Shown: positions 17,527 through 27,433, counted from the first letter of the stretch. The stretch: DNA of 64,000 bases from CAZKHG01 sp964552655 (GCA_964552655.1 CAZKHG010000002.1:1-64000); one strand, 5' to 3'. Made by a program: numbers and translations. Notes: generated from the sequence alone by a model not told the origin.

Positions 17527-18468
17527 ATGAAAATTGGTGTCGATGCTATGGGAGGTGATTTTGCACCAGATGTAGTAATTTCAGGAGCAATTCTCGCCCA
17601 AAAGCAACTTATGCCCGACCAAAAAATTGTTCTTTTTGGCAACAAGGAATTAATTGAAGAATTGTTGAAAAAAGCAGATGCCAACCCCTTGGATTTCGAT
17701 ATTATCCATTCAACCGAGGTAATCGGTATGGCAGATCATCCTGCTAAAGCATTTCAAAAAAAACCAGATTCCAGCATTGCCAAAGGATTTATGGCTCTGG
17801 CTAGTGGTAAAATTGATGGCTTTGCAGGTGCCGGCAGCACAGGTGCAATGCTTGTAGGAGCAATGTACACCATTAAAACCATTCCTGGAATTATTCGTCC
17901 TGCAATTGCAGGATTTATTCCCGTTAACGGGAATAAGGTTAACCTCCTGTTAGATGTTGGCGTAAATCCTGATTGTCGGCCAGATGTTCTCTATCAGTAC
18001 GGAATTCTTGGATCACTTTATGCAAAATTGGTTTTTAATGTTGAAAATCCCAGAGTTGCTCTTTTGAATATTGGAGAAGAAGAGGAAAAAGGGAACCTGG
18101 TTTCAAAAAGTGCTTACGAATTGATGAAGGACAACAAGGATTTCACATTTACTGGGAATATTGAGGGTCATCAACTTTTTAGTAATGCAAAAGCGGATGT
18201 TATTGTGTGCGATGGGTTTGTTGGAAATGTTGTTTTAAAACAGGCAGAGGCTTTTTACCATCTTTATAAAAAGATGAATTGTGAAAACGCTTACATGGAG
18301 CGCTTTAATGCAGAGAACTACGGAGGTACTCCGATTTTAGGCGTGAATTCTCCTGTAATAATAGGGCATGGTGCATCAAATCCAAAGGCAATAATGAATA
18401 TGATACTTCAAACCCGTGAAGTTATTGGTTCGGGCCTATGTTTAAAAATTAAAGAAGCTTTAAACTAA
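17527..18468 (+). CDS. plsX: Phosphate acyltransferase PlsX
   Basis: This cytoplasmic/membrane-associated enzyme converts acyl-ACP and phosphate to acyl-phosphate for phospholipid synthesis (used by PlsY). The start is ATG 17527 because the N-terminus KIGVDAMGGDFAP then begins as in the family; a TTG two codons earlier is less likely. About 313 residues. Conserved segments include GAGSTGAMLVGA, LLDVGVNPDCRP, LNIGEEEEKGN, GNIEGHQLF and DGFVGNVVLKQAEA. The stop codon overlaps the fabH start by one base (TAATG), which indicates translational coupling. Confidence 0.96.
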   Translation: MKIGVDAMGGDFAPDVVISGAILAQKQLMPDQKIVLFGNKELIEELLKKADANPLDFDIIHSTEVIGMADHPAKAFQKKPDSSIAKGFMALASGKIDGFAGAGSTGAMLVGAMYTIKTIPGIIRPAIAGFIPVNGNKVNLLLDVGVNPDCRPDVLYQYGILGSLYAKLVFNVENPRVALLNIGEEEEKGNLVSKSAYELMKDNKDFTFTGNIEGHQLFSNAKADVIVCDGFVGNVVLKQAEAFYHLYKKMNCENAYMERFNAENYGGTPILGVNSPVIIGHGASNPKAIMNMILQTREVIGSGLCLKIKEALN

Positions 18469-19478
18469 TGGCAAAAGTTACAGCAGCAATTACCGGAGTT
18501 GCAGGTTATGTTCCAGAATATGTATTAACCAACGATGAGCTCAGCAAAATGGTTGATACCTCTGATGAGTGGATAATGACTCGAATTGGAATAAAAGAAC
18601 GACATATTTTAAAAGGTATTGGTCAGGGAACTTCTGAGTTGGGTACCAAAGCCGTAAATGATTTACTTCGTAAAACCAATACTGCCCCTGATGATATTGA
18701 TATGCTCATCTGCGGTGTAGTTACTCCTGATATGCAATTCCCTGCCACGGCAAATATTATTTGTGATAAAGCCGGCATAAAAAACGCATTTGGATTTGAC
18801 TTAAACGCTGGTTGTTCCAGCTTTTTATTTGCCCTTGTAACCGCTTCAAAATATATTGAAGCCGGAACACATAAAAAAGTTATTGTTGTTGGTGCAGATA
18901 AGATGTCATCTATAACAGATTACACCGATAGAACAACCTGCCCTATATTTGGCGATGGTGCAGGGGCTGTTCTTTTAGAGCCATCTTCAGACGGTTTTGG
19001 AGTAATTGATTCAAAAATGCAGGTTGACGGCTCGGGTCGTAAACACCTTCATCAGGTTGCCGGAGGTTCTATGTATCCTGCTACTATAGATACTGTTACA
19101 AAACGCCAGCATTATATCTATCAGGAGGGACAGCCTGTTTTTAAAGCAGCAGTTTCTAAAATGGCCGATACTGCAGTTGAGGTAATGCAAAAAAACAATC
19201 TTACACCCGAGACTCTGGCTTGGTTAGTACCTCATCAGGCAAACATGAGAATTATTGAGGCAACGGGAAACCGTATGGGTTTAACTAAGGATAAAATTAT
19301 GATCAATATCCAGAAATACGGGAACACCACCAGCGCAACAATTCCGCTTTGTCTTTGGGAATGGGAGCCATTGCTTAAAAAAGGTGATAATATTATCATC
19401 GCCACATTTGGCGCTGGGTTTGCCTGGGGGGCAGCCTACCTTAAATGGGCATACGATGGTAAAAATATCCAAAAATAA
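18468..19478 (+). CDS. fabH: 3-oxoacyl-ACP synthase III (FabH)
   Basis: This condensing enzyme starts fatty-acid chains from acyl-CoA and malonyl-ACP. Its 336 residues carry the catalytic triad Cys116 (NAGCSSF), His256 (VPHQAN) and Asn286 (YGNTTSAT). The 30-residue His-Asn spacing equals that of E. coli FabH (His244/Asn274). The gene is the last of the yceD-rpmF-plsX-fabH operon and ends at a bidirectional terminator. The substrate preference (acetyl- versus branched-chain CoA) cannot be read from the sequence. Confidence 0.96.
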   Translation: MAKVTAAITGVAGYVPEYVLTNDELSKMVDTSDEWIMTRIGIKERHILKGIGQGTSELGTKAVNDLLRKTNTAPDDIDMLICGVVTPDMQFPATANIICDKAGIKNAFGFDLNAGCSSFLFALVTASKYIEAGTHKKVIVVGADKMSSITDYTDRTTCPIFGDGAGAVLLEPSSDGFGVIDSKMQVDGSGRKHLHQVAGGSMYPATIDTVTKRQHYIYQEGQPVFKAAVSKMADTAVEVMQKNNLTPETLAWLVPHQANMRIIEATGNRMGLTKDKIMINIQKYGNTTSATIPLCLWEWEPLLKKGDNIIIATFGAGFAWGAAYLKWAYDGKNIQK

Positions 19479-19486
19479 AAAAGAAC

Positions 19487-19509
19487 ACCGGGTTAACCCC
19501 GGTTTTTTT
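19487..19509. terminator. Bidirectional intrinsic terminator between fabH and the convergent cyclo-ligase gene
   Basis: ACCGGG/CCCGGT stem with a TTAAC loop. The + strand has seven T after it; the - strand also has a T-rich run, so it can serve both convergent units. Confidence 0.85.
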
Positions 19510-19539
19510 GTATTGTACCTTACCGTAAAATACACTTTT

Positions 19540-20085
19540 CTAATTAGTAATGATCAGATCAACCGGTATATCATAAGGTTCAACAGGTACACTTTTAAGT
19601 AATTGAAAACGAAATCCAACCCCAACTTTAAGGGCATTAATATCATTAAGCAACCTGTCATAAAAACCCTTACCACGACCAAGCCTATTCCCCTTACTAT
19701 CAAATGCAACTCCTGGAATAATAGCAAAATCGATTTTATCAGGGGTTACTAAGTCTCCGTTTACAGGTTCCATGATCCCGAATGATTGGCTTGTTTCAAG
19801 AGTAGTTTTACCAGTATATCTCCTTAATTCCAGCAAATCTCCCATTACTACTGGCAATATAATGTTCTTAATATTTAACCATTTCATAATAAAATTATGA
19901 GTATGAACTTCTCCCGGGATTGACCAGTAAACCAGAATATTCTCTGCCTCATTAAAAGCGCTCAATTGTTCTACCTGATTAAAAATTGCACCGGAACATA
20001 GGATTTGATCTTTTTCAGCAATATTTTTTTTCTGTTCTTTGATATAAGCCCTTATCCTGTTCTTTTCATTTTGAATACTTTCCAT
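19540..20085 (-). CDS. 5-formyltetrahydrofolate cyclo-ligase
   Basis: This enzyme converts 5-formyl-THF to 5,10-methenyl-THF with ATP and returns folate to the one-carbon pool. Its 181 residues end in the typical VDLIITN. The conserved block PGVAFDSKGNRLGRGKGFYDR (about 133-153) is the family's substrate/Mg-ATP binding loop. It is the second gene of a two-gene unit, 14 bases after the 948-residue outer-membrane protein gene. The pairing has no obvious metabolic sense. Confidence 0.93.
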   Translation of the reverse strand: MESIQNEKNRIRAYIKEQKKNIAEKDQILCSGAIFNQVEQLSAFNEAENILVYWSIPGEVHTHNFIMKWLNIKNIILPVVMGDLLELRRYTGKTTLETSQSFGIMEPVNGDLVTPDKIDFAIIPGVAFDSKGNRLGRGKGFYDRLLNDINALKVGVGFRFQLLKSVPVEPYDIPVDLIITN

Positions 20086-20099
20086 AATTACCAGGTGAA

Positions 20100-22946
20100 T
20101 TAATCTTTCGTAAAAATACTATCATATAGATTTTTTGAAAAACCAAAAGATCCATAAACATCCAACACCAAACCAAAAGACGTGAAAGAAGACAATTCCC
20201 TCCCTTTCCAACCTTGCTGGAATTTGAACCGCAAAGGGAATCGGGTTCTAAAAAGATGAAAATCTATATATGTTTCAAAACCAAACGAATGCATGTTTTT
20301 ATTTAATTCTACTATTAAATTATTTTCCTTATATGGCCGTGTATTTTGTGATAGATCATAAAAAAGGTTGATCGCAAATCGCTTGATATAGGCTAGTGAA
20401 CCTATAGAAAAATCAGGGTAAAGTAATGGGAATAGATAATCTGCTGAAAAAGACTTATTTTCTGAAGAAAGATCATCAATATACCCTCTTGGGAAAACTA
20501 TCCTGTTAGAATACAATATTTTTTTATAATGCTGTTTCTGGTATGAAAGGGACATCATAAAACTTTGATTTTTAAGTAGCCCGGGGAAAAAGAATTTCGA
20601 ACCGACAGAGAAGATACTGCCCAAATCCTGGTTTTCAAAAGGAGTAGCAGAATAGGTTATATCTGCAATAAACCCATTGCGAGGACGCAGATCTTTTTTA
20701 GCCATCCGTTCCGTTGTTGCAAATAAAAATCGTTGTTCAAAATACTGGATGTTTTTATTCGTGTTTTTTAGAGTAGCGAACAGATCGTTGGTATTGGTGA
20801 TGGATAAAACAGGCGCAAAGAATGTTGAGAAATGGCCTTGTGAAACCCTATAAGGTATCATAATAGATCCCACTATATTCGAAATCCGGCACGTATCGGA
20901 TTTTCGTTTGCTATATGTTTCGTAACTGATTGAAAATTTTGGCCAAAAACCGGAATACAAGTAACCAATCTGAATATTATGATCGAAATCATACCCATAG
21001 GAGAATGTGAGAATTGAACTTCCGGTTAAGTTTTGTGATAACAGGGTAATCCCTGGTTTAATGATCGCTTCATTTGCATCAAAATAATTTTGTTTAATGA
21101 AAAATGGTGCCCAGCTATGAATGTTAATAAGTGATTTTACACCTTTATAATCCGAGATCTGGAAATCCTTTTTGGGCGGGCTGATAGAATCAATATTTAG
21201 AGGTTGAATTTTATCCAGAAAACTTGTAAAAGGATCATCAATTCTATCAGGAAGATGAATGGTTGTATTTAATGTATCAAAATTGGCTATTGAAATACCA
21301 TAACCCGAACTTGAAAATTCGGAATAAATAACATTTTTATTATTTCGAATATATTTAACATATTTTGATCCAAAAGATGAAGTAACAACCCTGTATGCTT
21401 TATTATACAAAATGTTATAACAATAACTATCCTCTACATAATTAAGCGATTGGGTAAAGAATATCAGATCATCGACACTGGAAAAAGAGTTAATGTCTAG
21501 ATAGGTGGGTCCGAAAACAAGGTTAAAGGAATTATTAATGTACTCAATAATTACCTTGCCTTTATCAGTAACCGCAGCAATAAAAATTCTACCCCTGTTG
21601 GATATAAATAGTTCGAAAGGATCATACTGATTCGGAATTTGAATGGAATTTTTGAGGTTGTATTTATTATCGTAAACCACAACCATATTATCTCCACTAT
21701 CAAGTCTGGAAATTGTATAAAGGGAATTTTCCATTGGGTTATACACAGGAGAAAAGTATTTTCCCCGGTCAGATAAAATTGAAATATCACCTGTAATAAG
21801 GTCAAATGATTTTAATACGCTGAAATTGAGCATTTCCCATCTGGGATGCGGAGAGTACTCGCTCCAATATATTTTATTCTCATAATATGATGGGTTCCCT
21901 GTCAGATAACCAGGGTAAAACAAAATTTTTTCTTTGCCGGTATTCGGGTTAATTGAAACAAAAGAGGGCGCCTTTGATAAAGTGGTTTTATAGGCGACAA
22001 TCAGAGAATCATTGATTGGGAATGGGGAAATATAATCGGCGTATTCATTTATGGGATTTTTATAATTTTTTATTCCAATCGTTTTATTTTTATTCTGGTT
22101 AATTGACCACAGGCTATCAAGGTAGTTAAATGTTTCTTTATGGAGCGCTTTACGCGACAAACCTGTTTTGCTTTTTAACCCCAGGTAGAAAGGGAAAAGG
22201 CTAAAAGGGTATTGAGTTGAATATTTTAAAGTCTGTGACCAGATGTTATTTCCATACTTTAATTTACCATATACAACAAGTTGATAACCTAGACTGTAAT
22301 GACCCGGAATATTGTCTTTATATGAACCGAGAAGCCATTTATCGTATTTAAAGGGTTTGTCCTCAGTTAAGTAATGAGCCCTATAATAGTTATAGAAATC
22401 AGCCTGCCTTCCCCTTCCGGAATTTGATGTTGCTGTCTCATAAGCGACTGCATCTCCCTCGAGGTACCACATAGGAATTAACCCAGCAGCAAGCCCAATA
22501 GCCTGTTCTCCAAACATGCAATACAAAGGTTTGAATAGACCGCTATATAGGTTACTTATCTGAGCATAGTGACGGGTTTCATGAATAGCGAGTTGTTTGA
22601 GCCATGGCTGGGAGTTTATAGATGCGGGTGAGTGAGTGATAATTTCCATCCTTTTTGGGGCAATGGCTACAAAACCATTCGACAATACACTATGGTTGTG
22701 AATCACTACATTTATTTTCCTGTTTTTGAATAAATAATCACCGGTTGAATTTGAATCAACAACACAAAGTAAGTTTGCAAATTTCAAAGCCGCAAGTTCT
22801 GCATCTTGTGGGAAAATTATTTTATATCGCGCATTTGAGATTTGTTTCCATTTAGTTTGAAAAGGTTCATCACCGATGGAATAGTATTGCCCCCAAATAT
22901 GAATGGATAAAAAGATGCTGGCAATTAAGAGAATAAACCTTTTCAT
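20100..22946 (-). CDS. Putative secreted MA-type metalloprotease with beta-propeller and outer-membrane barrel regions
   Basis: This is a 948-residue exported protein (signal peptide about 1-20, ending IWGQ). Near the N-terminus it has an HExxH zinc motif, His122-Glu123-Thr-Arg-His126, and a downstream glutamate, Glu163, in MWYLEGDAVAYET, an arrangement like gluzincin peptidases of the MA clan. The middle (about 280-600) shows repeated beta-rich units with alternating SFDLITGD or YSEY-type strands, as in a TolB/WD40-like propeller. The last 300 residues are aromatic-rich alternating strands (for example FSYGYDFDHNIQIGYLYSGF, YQKQHYKKILYSNRIVFP) ending in SFGLVLDVYGSFGFSKNLYDS, as in a barrel. 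It is probably in the outer membrane with the enzyme on one face. Active-site function and substrate are inferred, not known. Confidence 0.78.
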   Translation of the reverse strand: MKRFILLIASIFLSIHIWGQYYSIGDEPFQTKWKQISNARYKIIFPQDAELAALKFANLLCVVDSNSTGDYLFKNRKINVVIHNHSVLSNGFVAIAPKRMEIITHSPASINSQPWLKQLAIHETRHYAQISNLYSGLFKPLYCMFGEQAIGLAAGLIPMWYLEGDAVAYETATSNSGRGRQADFYNYYRAHYLTEDKPFKYDKWLLGSYKDNIPGHYSLGYQLVVYGKLKYGNNIWSQTLKYSTQYPFSLFPFYLGLKSKTGLSRKALHKETFNYLDSLWSINQNKNKTIGIKNYKNPINEYADYISPFPINDSLIVAYKTTLSKAPSFVSINPNTGKEKILFYPGYLTGNPSYYENKIYWSEYSPHPRWEMLNFSVLKSFDLITGDISILSDRGKYFSPVYNPMENSLYTISRLDSGDNMVVVYDNKYNLKNSIQIPNQYDPFELFISNRGRIFIAAVTDKGKVIIEYINNSFNLVFGPTYLDINSFSSVDDLIFFTQSLNYVEDSYCYNILYNKAYRVVTSSFGSKYVKYIRNNKNVIYSEFSSSGYGISIANFDTLNTTIHLPDRIDDPFTSFLDKIQPLNIDSISPPKKDFQISDYKGVKSLINIHSWAPFFIKQNYFDANEAIIKPGITLLSQNLTGSSILTFSYGYDFDHNIQIGYLYSGFWPKFSISYETYSKRKSDTCRISNIVGSIMIPYRVSQGHFSTFFAPVLSITNTNDLFATLKNTNKNIQYFEQRFLFATTERMAKKDLRPRNGFIADITYSATPFENQDLGSIFSVGSKFFFPGLLKNQSFMMSLSYQKQHYKKILYSNRIVFPRGYIDDLSSENKSFSADYLFPLLYPDFSIGSLAYIKRFAINLFYDLSQNTRPYKENNLIVELNKNMHSFGFETYIDFHLFRTRFPLRFKFQQGWKGRELSSFTSFGLVLDVYGSFGFSKNLYDSIFTKD

Positions 22947-23127
22947 TTATTTTAAAAGATTAGCAAAGCAATAGCGCCTGATTTCATTTGACACGCTTCG
23001 TTGAAATATGATTAATTAGTACAAATGGAATGTTTTTTTAATTCACAAACAAGATTATATTTTGAATTTAAAATATTTAAAAATAAGAAAATATATAACA
23101 TTTAATTAAACAATAAGATTAAGTAAA

Positions 23128-23469
23128 TTAACCTGATATTTTTACCTTATAGCCCATCGTTTTAAGCAAATCTGCAACCTTATTTTTAAGTTCCCCCTGT
23201 ATAAGTATTTCACCCTCCTTTACTGCCCCTCCAACGCCACACTTTGTTTTGATATTCTTGGCAAGTGAATTCAAATCATCTTCATTTCCAACAAAGCCCT
23301 TAATAAGTGTAACCGTTTTGCCTCCCCGATTTTTCCTCTCTATGGCAACAATAAGGTTTTGTTTTGATGGAGGAGGTGTTTCTATAAAAGGATTATTATC
23401 AACATCAAATTTAAAATCTGGATTAGTTGAGTAAACCATACTGAGTCGTTCTTTCCAGTCTTTGCTCAT
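23128..23469 (-). CDS. SUI1/eIF1-family translation factor (YciH-like)
   Basis: This is a small homologue of eukaryotic eIF1, thought to influence start-codon selection or initiation fidelity in bacteria. ATG 23467-23469 is preferred (113 residues), because MSKDWKERLSMVYSTNPDF is the usual family N-terminus; an upstream ATG would add 13 unlikely residues. The SUI1 core is clear: VAIERKNRGGKTVTLIKGF, then LAKNIKTKCGVGGAVKEG-EILIQGE and MGYKVKISG. It is monocistronic, between two divergent/unrelated genes. Confidence 0.92.
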   Translation of the reverse strand: MSKDWKERLSMVYSTNPDFKFDVDNNPFIETPPPSKQNLIVAIERKNRGGKTVTLIKGFVGNEDDLNSLAKNIKTKCGVGGAVKEGEILIQGELKNKVADLLKTMGYKVKISG

Positions 23470-23601
23470 ATTATAATAAGTTGGGAAAGCAAAATTAAAG
23501 GAATTCAAACACTTTTCAGTTTTTATAATTATTAAATTGCACTCATAAAAGTAACTTTTAAATTATTTACTATCTAAAATATAATACAATCAAATTTTGC
23601 C

Positions 23602-25161
23602 ATGAAAAAAATCATTTTAATTCTATTTCTAACTTGTTTCTTTACCAGCAACCTTCTCAGCCAAAGGAATATAGATAAAGGATCAAAACAAATTACAACA
23701 GAATTGTTAAAAAAGTACATCGATCGGCTGGCTGATGACTCGATGATGGGGAGAAACACACCAAGTCCTGAATTGGATAAAGCAGCAAATTTTATTGCTG
23801 CTGAGTTTGAGTCAATGGGAATACAAAAGGTGAACGGATCATATTTCCAACCCATCCCCTTTTGCAGTAAAAATCTGGATATTAAAAATACATATTTTAA
23901 AATATCATCAAATGATGGGATTAGAGAATTTGCATTGAAAACAGAATTTACCCCTTTTGAAAATACAGCAAATACCTCTATCGTGGCTTCAATTGTTTTT
24001 GCCGGCTATGGAATTACTGCACCTGAATATAACTACGATGATTATAAAGATATTGATGTTACCGGGAAAGTGGTTTTGATATTAAAGCATGAGCCTGGCG
24101 AGAATGATCCTAATTCAACTTTTGCTGGCGAAAAAAGTACCATCTATTCTATGCAATCAACTAAATTATCTAATGCCAGGAATCATGGTGCAATTGGGGT
24201 ATTGCTTGTAACAGACCCATTGAATCACTTGTCGTTAACTCCACAGGGATACCCCTGGCCAGGCTTGTCAAAATTTCTCCCACAGGATAACCTTCCTTTT
24301 GAGGTGTGCCCCAAAGATGAACTGCTCCCGTTTGTTCAGGTTGGTGAAAATGTAATTAAGTATCTTTTTGGTAGTGTTGATTCCCTAAAGAATATTCAAA
24401 AAAGAATAGACGAATCCCTTTTACCACAATCAATACAACTCTCAAACACAAGCTGTGAACTTTCAACAAAACTTATTGTAAAAGAATATATTGCCAATAA
24501 TGTAGTTGGTTTTTTAGAGGGAAGAAGCAAGCGTTTGAAAAGTGAAGTTGTGGTAATTGGGGGTCATTACGATCATGTTGGATTTATGAAAAATCACCGG
24601 GAAGGGGAAGATTATATTTTTAACGGGGCGGATGATAACGCTTCAGGAACAGCAGGGGTTATGGCGGTTGCCAAGGCGTTCTCAAAAATGAATAAAAACC
24701 CCAAACGAAGCGTTCTGTTTATTCTTTTTGCAGGGGAAGAAAAGGGCCTGATAGGATCGAACTATTATTGTGCAAATCCATTATTACCCATTGATAAAAC
24801 TGTAGCCATGATTAACCTTGATATGATTGGTCGGAACGGAAATGACACCCTCCAGATTGAAGGTTTAAAATTTAATCCCGACCTGGCTAAAATTCTTCTA
24901 AATGAAAATCAGAAAATTGGGCTAAAATTAGTTGCAGGACAGGAAGATCTTTTTGGTCGTAGCGACCATTATGAATTTTTCAAAAAGAATATAACTGCAG
25001 TTGATATAACATCTGGTTTACACAATGATTACCACACAGTTAGAGATAACCCCAATACAATTAACCACTTAAAAGCAGCCCTGATTTCCCAACTTACTTT
25101 TAGAACTGCCTGGGTGATTTCAAATCAAAAAAGTCACTACAAAATCCTTAAGCGGAATTAA
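23602..25161 (+). CDS. Secreted M28 family zinc aminopeptidase with PA domain
   Basis: This 519-residue exported peptidase has a signal peptide (about 1-20, ending NLLSQ). A PA-type inserted domain lies at about 125-250. The dinuclear zinc site is intact: GGHYDHVG (His), GADDNASG (bridging Asp), AGEEKGLIGS (catalytic Glu plus ligand), MINLDMIGR (Asp) and LHNDYHTVRD (His). It should remove N-terminal residues from peptides in the periplasm or outside the cell. It begins a series of three secreted genes in one direction, followed by an unknown protein and an aminopeptidase P. Confidence 0.93.
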   Translation: MKKIILILFLTCFFTSNLLSQRNIDKGSKQITTELLKKYIDRLADDSMMGRNTPSPELDKAANFIAAEFESMGIQKVNGSYFQPIPFCSKNLDIKNTYFKISSNDGIREFALKTEFTPFENTANTSIVASIVFAGYGITAPEYNYDDYKDIDVTGKVVLILKHEPGENDPNSTFAGEKSTIYSMQSTKLSNARNHGAIGVLLVTDPLNHLSLTPQGYPWPGLSKFLPQDNLPFEVCPKDELLPFVQVGENVIKYLFGSVDSLKNIQKRIDESLLPQSIQLSNTSCELSTKLIVKEYIANNVVGFLEGRSKRLKSEVVVIGGHYDHVGFMKNHREGEDYIFNGADDNASGTAGVMAVAKAFSKMNKNPKRSVLFILFAGEEKGLIGSNYYCANPLLPIDKTVAMINLDMIGRNGNDTLQIEGLKFNPDLAKILLNENQKIGLKLVAGQEDLFGRSDHYEFFKKNITAVDITSGLHNDYHTVRDNPNTINHLKAALISQLTFRTAWVISNQKSHYKILKRN

Positions 25162-25206
25162 TAAAACAATAAACAACTTAAAATCAACTTTTTAAAAAAA
25201 TCACTT

Positions 25207-26055
25207 ATGAAAAAAAAATTAGTACAACTTACCTTATTATTGGTATCAATCTGTTTAACAGGGCCCCTGTTTTCCCAGGAAGCCAATTTATCAAAGTATA
25301 ACTTTCCTGTTGGTAAGAGATTTATTCAAACCACTCAGATAAACACCGATATAATGCAATCAATGATGGGTCGTGAAATGAAAACCAAATCTGACGTATC
25401 CACTACTACTGAGATGTCCATTGAGGGTATTGATAAGGATGGAAATACCACCATGCTTGTTAGTTTACTAGCTGCAAAAGTTCACACAGCAGCTCCCGGA
25501 ATTATGGACACTTCAATTATGATGAATGATCTGAAGGATATTAGAAGAATAGTTTTTTCATCAACAGGGAAAAAAACTACCGAAACCAAGTTAGATACCT
25601 CAAAAACAATGAATACAATGGGCTCTATGAACCAATATTCTAAATTTCCGGAATTGCCCGGAAAAGTTGTCAAGATTGGTGAAAAATGGACAGAGCGTGT
25701 AGTTGATTCCACAAAGGCTACACCCAGGAACCCATTTGGCACCAATGTTACAAATGAAATAGAGTATTCTTATGCAGGGTTGGTTACAATGGAAGCCAAA
25801 GAGTATATCAAAATAACCTATGCAGGTACACAAAATATTACCGGCAAAGGAATGCAGATGGGCATGGAGATGTTTATTGAAGGAACCGGTAAATCAGAGG
25901 GTTATTATCTTCTCGATAAAAAGTCCAATATGGTATTCTTTTCTGACGGGAATACTGAACTGGATATGTCTATAGCCGTTACGGGTCAGCAGAATATGAC
26001 CATACCAATGACCCAAAGTATAAAAACAACCATTAAGGTGGAGGAAAAGAAATAG
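25207..26055 (+). CDS. Secreted protein of unknown function (DUF6263-like)
   Basis: This 282-residue exported protein has a signal peptide (about 1-24, ending PLFSQ). The mature part is predicted beta-rich with long stretches of Thr/Ser/Met (for example QSMMGREMKTKSDVSTTTEMSIEGIDKDGNTTMLVSLLA) and an IGEKWTERVVDSTK segment. This resembles secreted Bacteroidota proteins grouped as DUF6263, but that assignment is from memory. No catalytic motif is seen. It lies 45 bases after the M28 gene and ends in a long perfect hairpin. Confidence 0.7.
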   Translation: MKKKLVQLTLLLVSICLTGPLFSQEANLSKYNFPVGKRFIQTTQINTDIMQSMMGREMKTKSDVSTTTEMSIEGIDKDGNTTMLVSLLAAKVHTAAPGIMDTSIMMNDLKDIRRIVFSSTGKKTTETKLDTSKTMNTMGSMNQYSKFPELPGKVVKIGEKWTERVVDSTKATPRNPFGTNVTNEIEYSYAGLVTMEAKEYIKITYAGTQNITGKGMQMGMEMFIEGTGKSEGYYLLDKKSNMVFFSDGNTELDMSIAVTGQQNMTIPMTQSIKTTIKVEEKK

Positions 26056-26073
26056 GGTAGTTGTTCGTTTTAC

Positions 26074-26122
26074 AGGTGGATTATTGGATGGTTTTTTAAA
26101 CCAATGCAATAATCCACCTTTA
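26074..26122 (+). terminator. Long hairpin after the M28/unknown gene pair
   Basis: A 13-base perfect stem (AGGTGGATTATTG/CAATAATCCACCT) encloses a loop that itself can form GGTT/AACC, followed by a weak T-rich stretch. It probably acts as a terminator or 3'-end stabiliser. Confidence 0.65.
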
Positions 26123-26146
26123 TTTGAAAGGTATTTATAAAATTAA

Positions 26147-27433
26147 ATGGTTATGAAGAAAAATATTCTTTGGCTGATTCTTTTTGCAAACGTCTTTGGG
26201 GTTTCAGCACAATCTAATACAATCGATGAGTATTGTGCAAGGAGAGCAGTTATATTATCCAGCCTTGATTCAACAAGCGCCCTTGTTATGAAATCAATTA
26301 ATGAGAATCCATATTCAATTGACTATGTTCAGGAACCAAATTTTTACTATTTAACTGGTATTAAGCAACCATCGTGTATAATGCTTATGAACCCCAACGG
26401 GATTAGCATTGGCGGAAAACCTAAAAAAGTAATCATTTTTAGTTCAAAAATTAATGAAATTGAGAACATTCAGCTATGTTCTACCGATACTATTCTTAAT
26501 AGCACTGAATTTTATTCCATTTTTAAAAAGCAATTGGTTGGGCTAAAAAAATTATATTATTCTGCACCCGATTTAAAGCTGGTTAATGACTGGTTGAATG
26601 ATAAACCATATTTTGCAGAAAGGGAGATGAAAAGCAAAATGAAGGCATCATTCCCAAACCTTGTCCTGGAATCTGCTGAGTACTTTGTGGGACAGCATAG
26701 AGTAGTTAAATCATCGCTTGAGGTTGATTATATCAAAAGGGCGTCTAATATTACTTCTGACGGATTGATTTCCGCAATGAAAATAGCAAAAGCCGGAATG
26801 TATGAGTATGAACTCCAGGCCGCAATTGAATATGAATTTACCAGACAGGGGGCAATGTTAAGAGGTTTTCCAAGCATTATAGGTTCAGGATTGAATAACC
26901 TGATTTTGCATTATGATGCAAATAACCGGCAAACCCAAAATGGAGATCTTGTAGTAATGGATGTTGGGGCAAAATATAATGGGTATAGCAGTGATATAAC
27001 CAGAACCATTCCTGTTTCAGGAAAATTTAGTGATGCTCAGAAAGAGATTTATCAAATGGTTTTAAGCGTTCAGAAAGAAGCCATCGCATTGATTAAACCC
27101 GGCGTTCAAATGCAAACTATTGAGACCTTTGCCCGTAATGCCTTTAAAAAATTCGGGTACGATAAATATTTCATTCATGGTCTTTCACATCCCGTTGGTC
27201 TTGAAGTACACGACATCAATCCAGAACCCATATTAAAAACAGGCATGGTTATTACTATTGAACCAGGGCTTTATTTTCCCCCCGATGACCCAAACATACC
27301 AGAAAAATACCGTGGATTTGGTGTGCGGATAGAGGACACAATTCTTGTAACAGGTACAGGGTATGAAGTTTTAACTGCAAAAGCGCCAAAAGAAGTGTAC
27401 GAAATCGAAAAAATCATGAAGGGAAAGAATTGA
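26147..27433 (+). CDS. Secreted Xaa-Pro aminopeptidase (M24 family, aminopeptidase P)
   Basis: This enzyme releases the first residue of peptides with proline at position 2. It is 428 residues, with a signal peptide near the start (MKKNILWLILFANVFGVSAQ); ATG 26153 is as likely as 26147. The metal site of the pita-bread fold is intact: VMDVGAKYNGYSSDITRT (two Asp), LSHPVGLEVHD (His), VITIEPGLYF (Glu) and FGVRIEDTILVT (Glu). Export is unusual for aminopeptidase P but is seen in Bacteroidota. The stop lies 14 bases from that of the convergent response-regulator gene. Confidence 0.92.
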   Translation: MVMKKNILWLILFANVFGVSAQSNTIDEYCARRAVILSSLDSTSALVMKSINENPYSIDYVQEPNFYYLTGIKQPSCIMLMNPNGISIGGKPKKVIIFSSKINEIENIQLCSTDTILNSTEFYSIFKKQLVGLKKLYYSAPDLKLVNDWLNDKPYFAEREMKSKMKASFPNLVLESAEYFVGQHRVVKSSLEVDYIKRASNITSDGLISAMKIAKAGMYEYELQAAIEYEFTRQGAMLRGFPSIIGSGLNNLILHYDANNRQTQNGDLVVMDVGAKYNGYSSDITRTIPVSGKFSDAQKEIYQMVLSVQKEAIALIKPGVQMQTIETFARNAFKKFGYDKYFIHGLSHPVGLEVHDINPEPILKTGMVITIEPGLYFPPDDPNIPEKYRGFGVRIEDTILVTGTGYEVLTAKAPKEVYEIEKIMKGKN

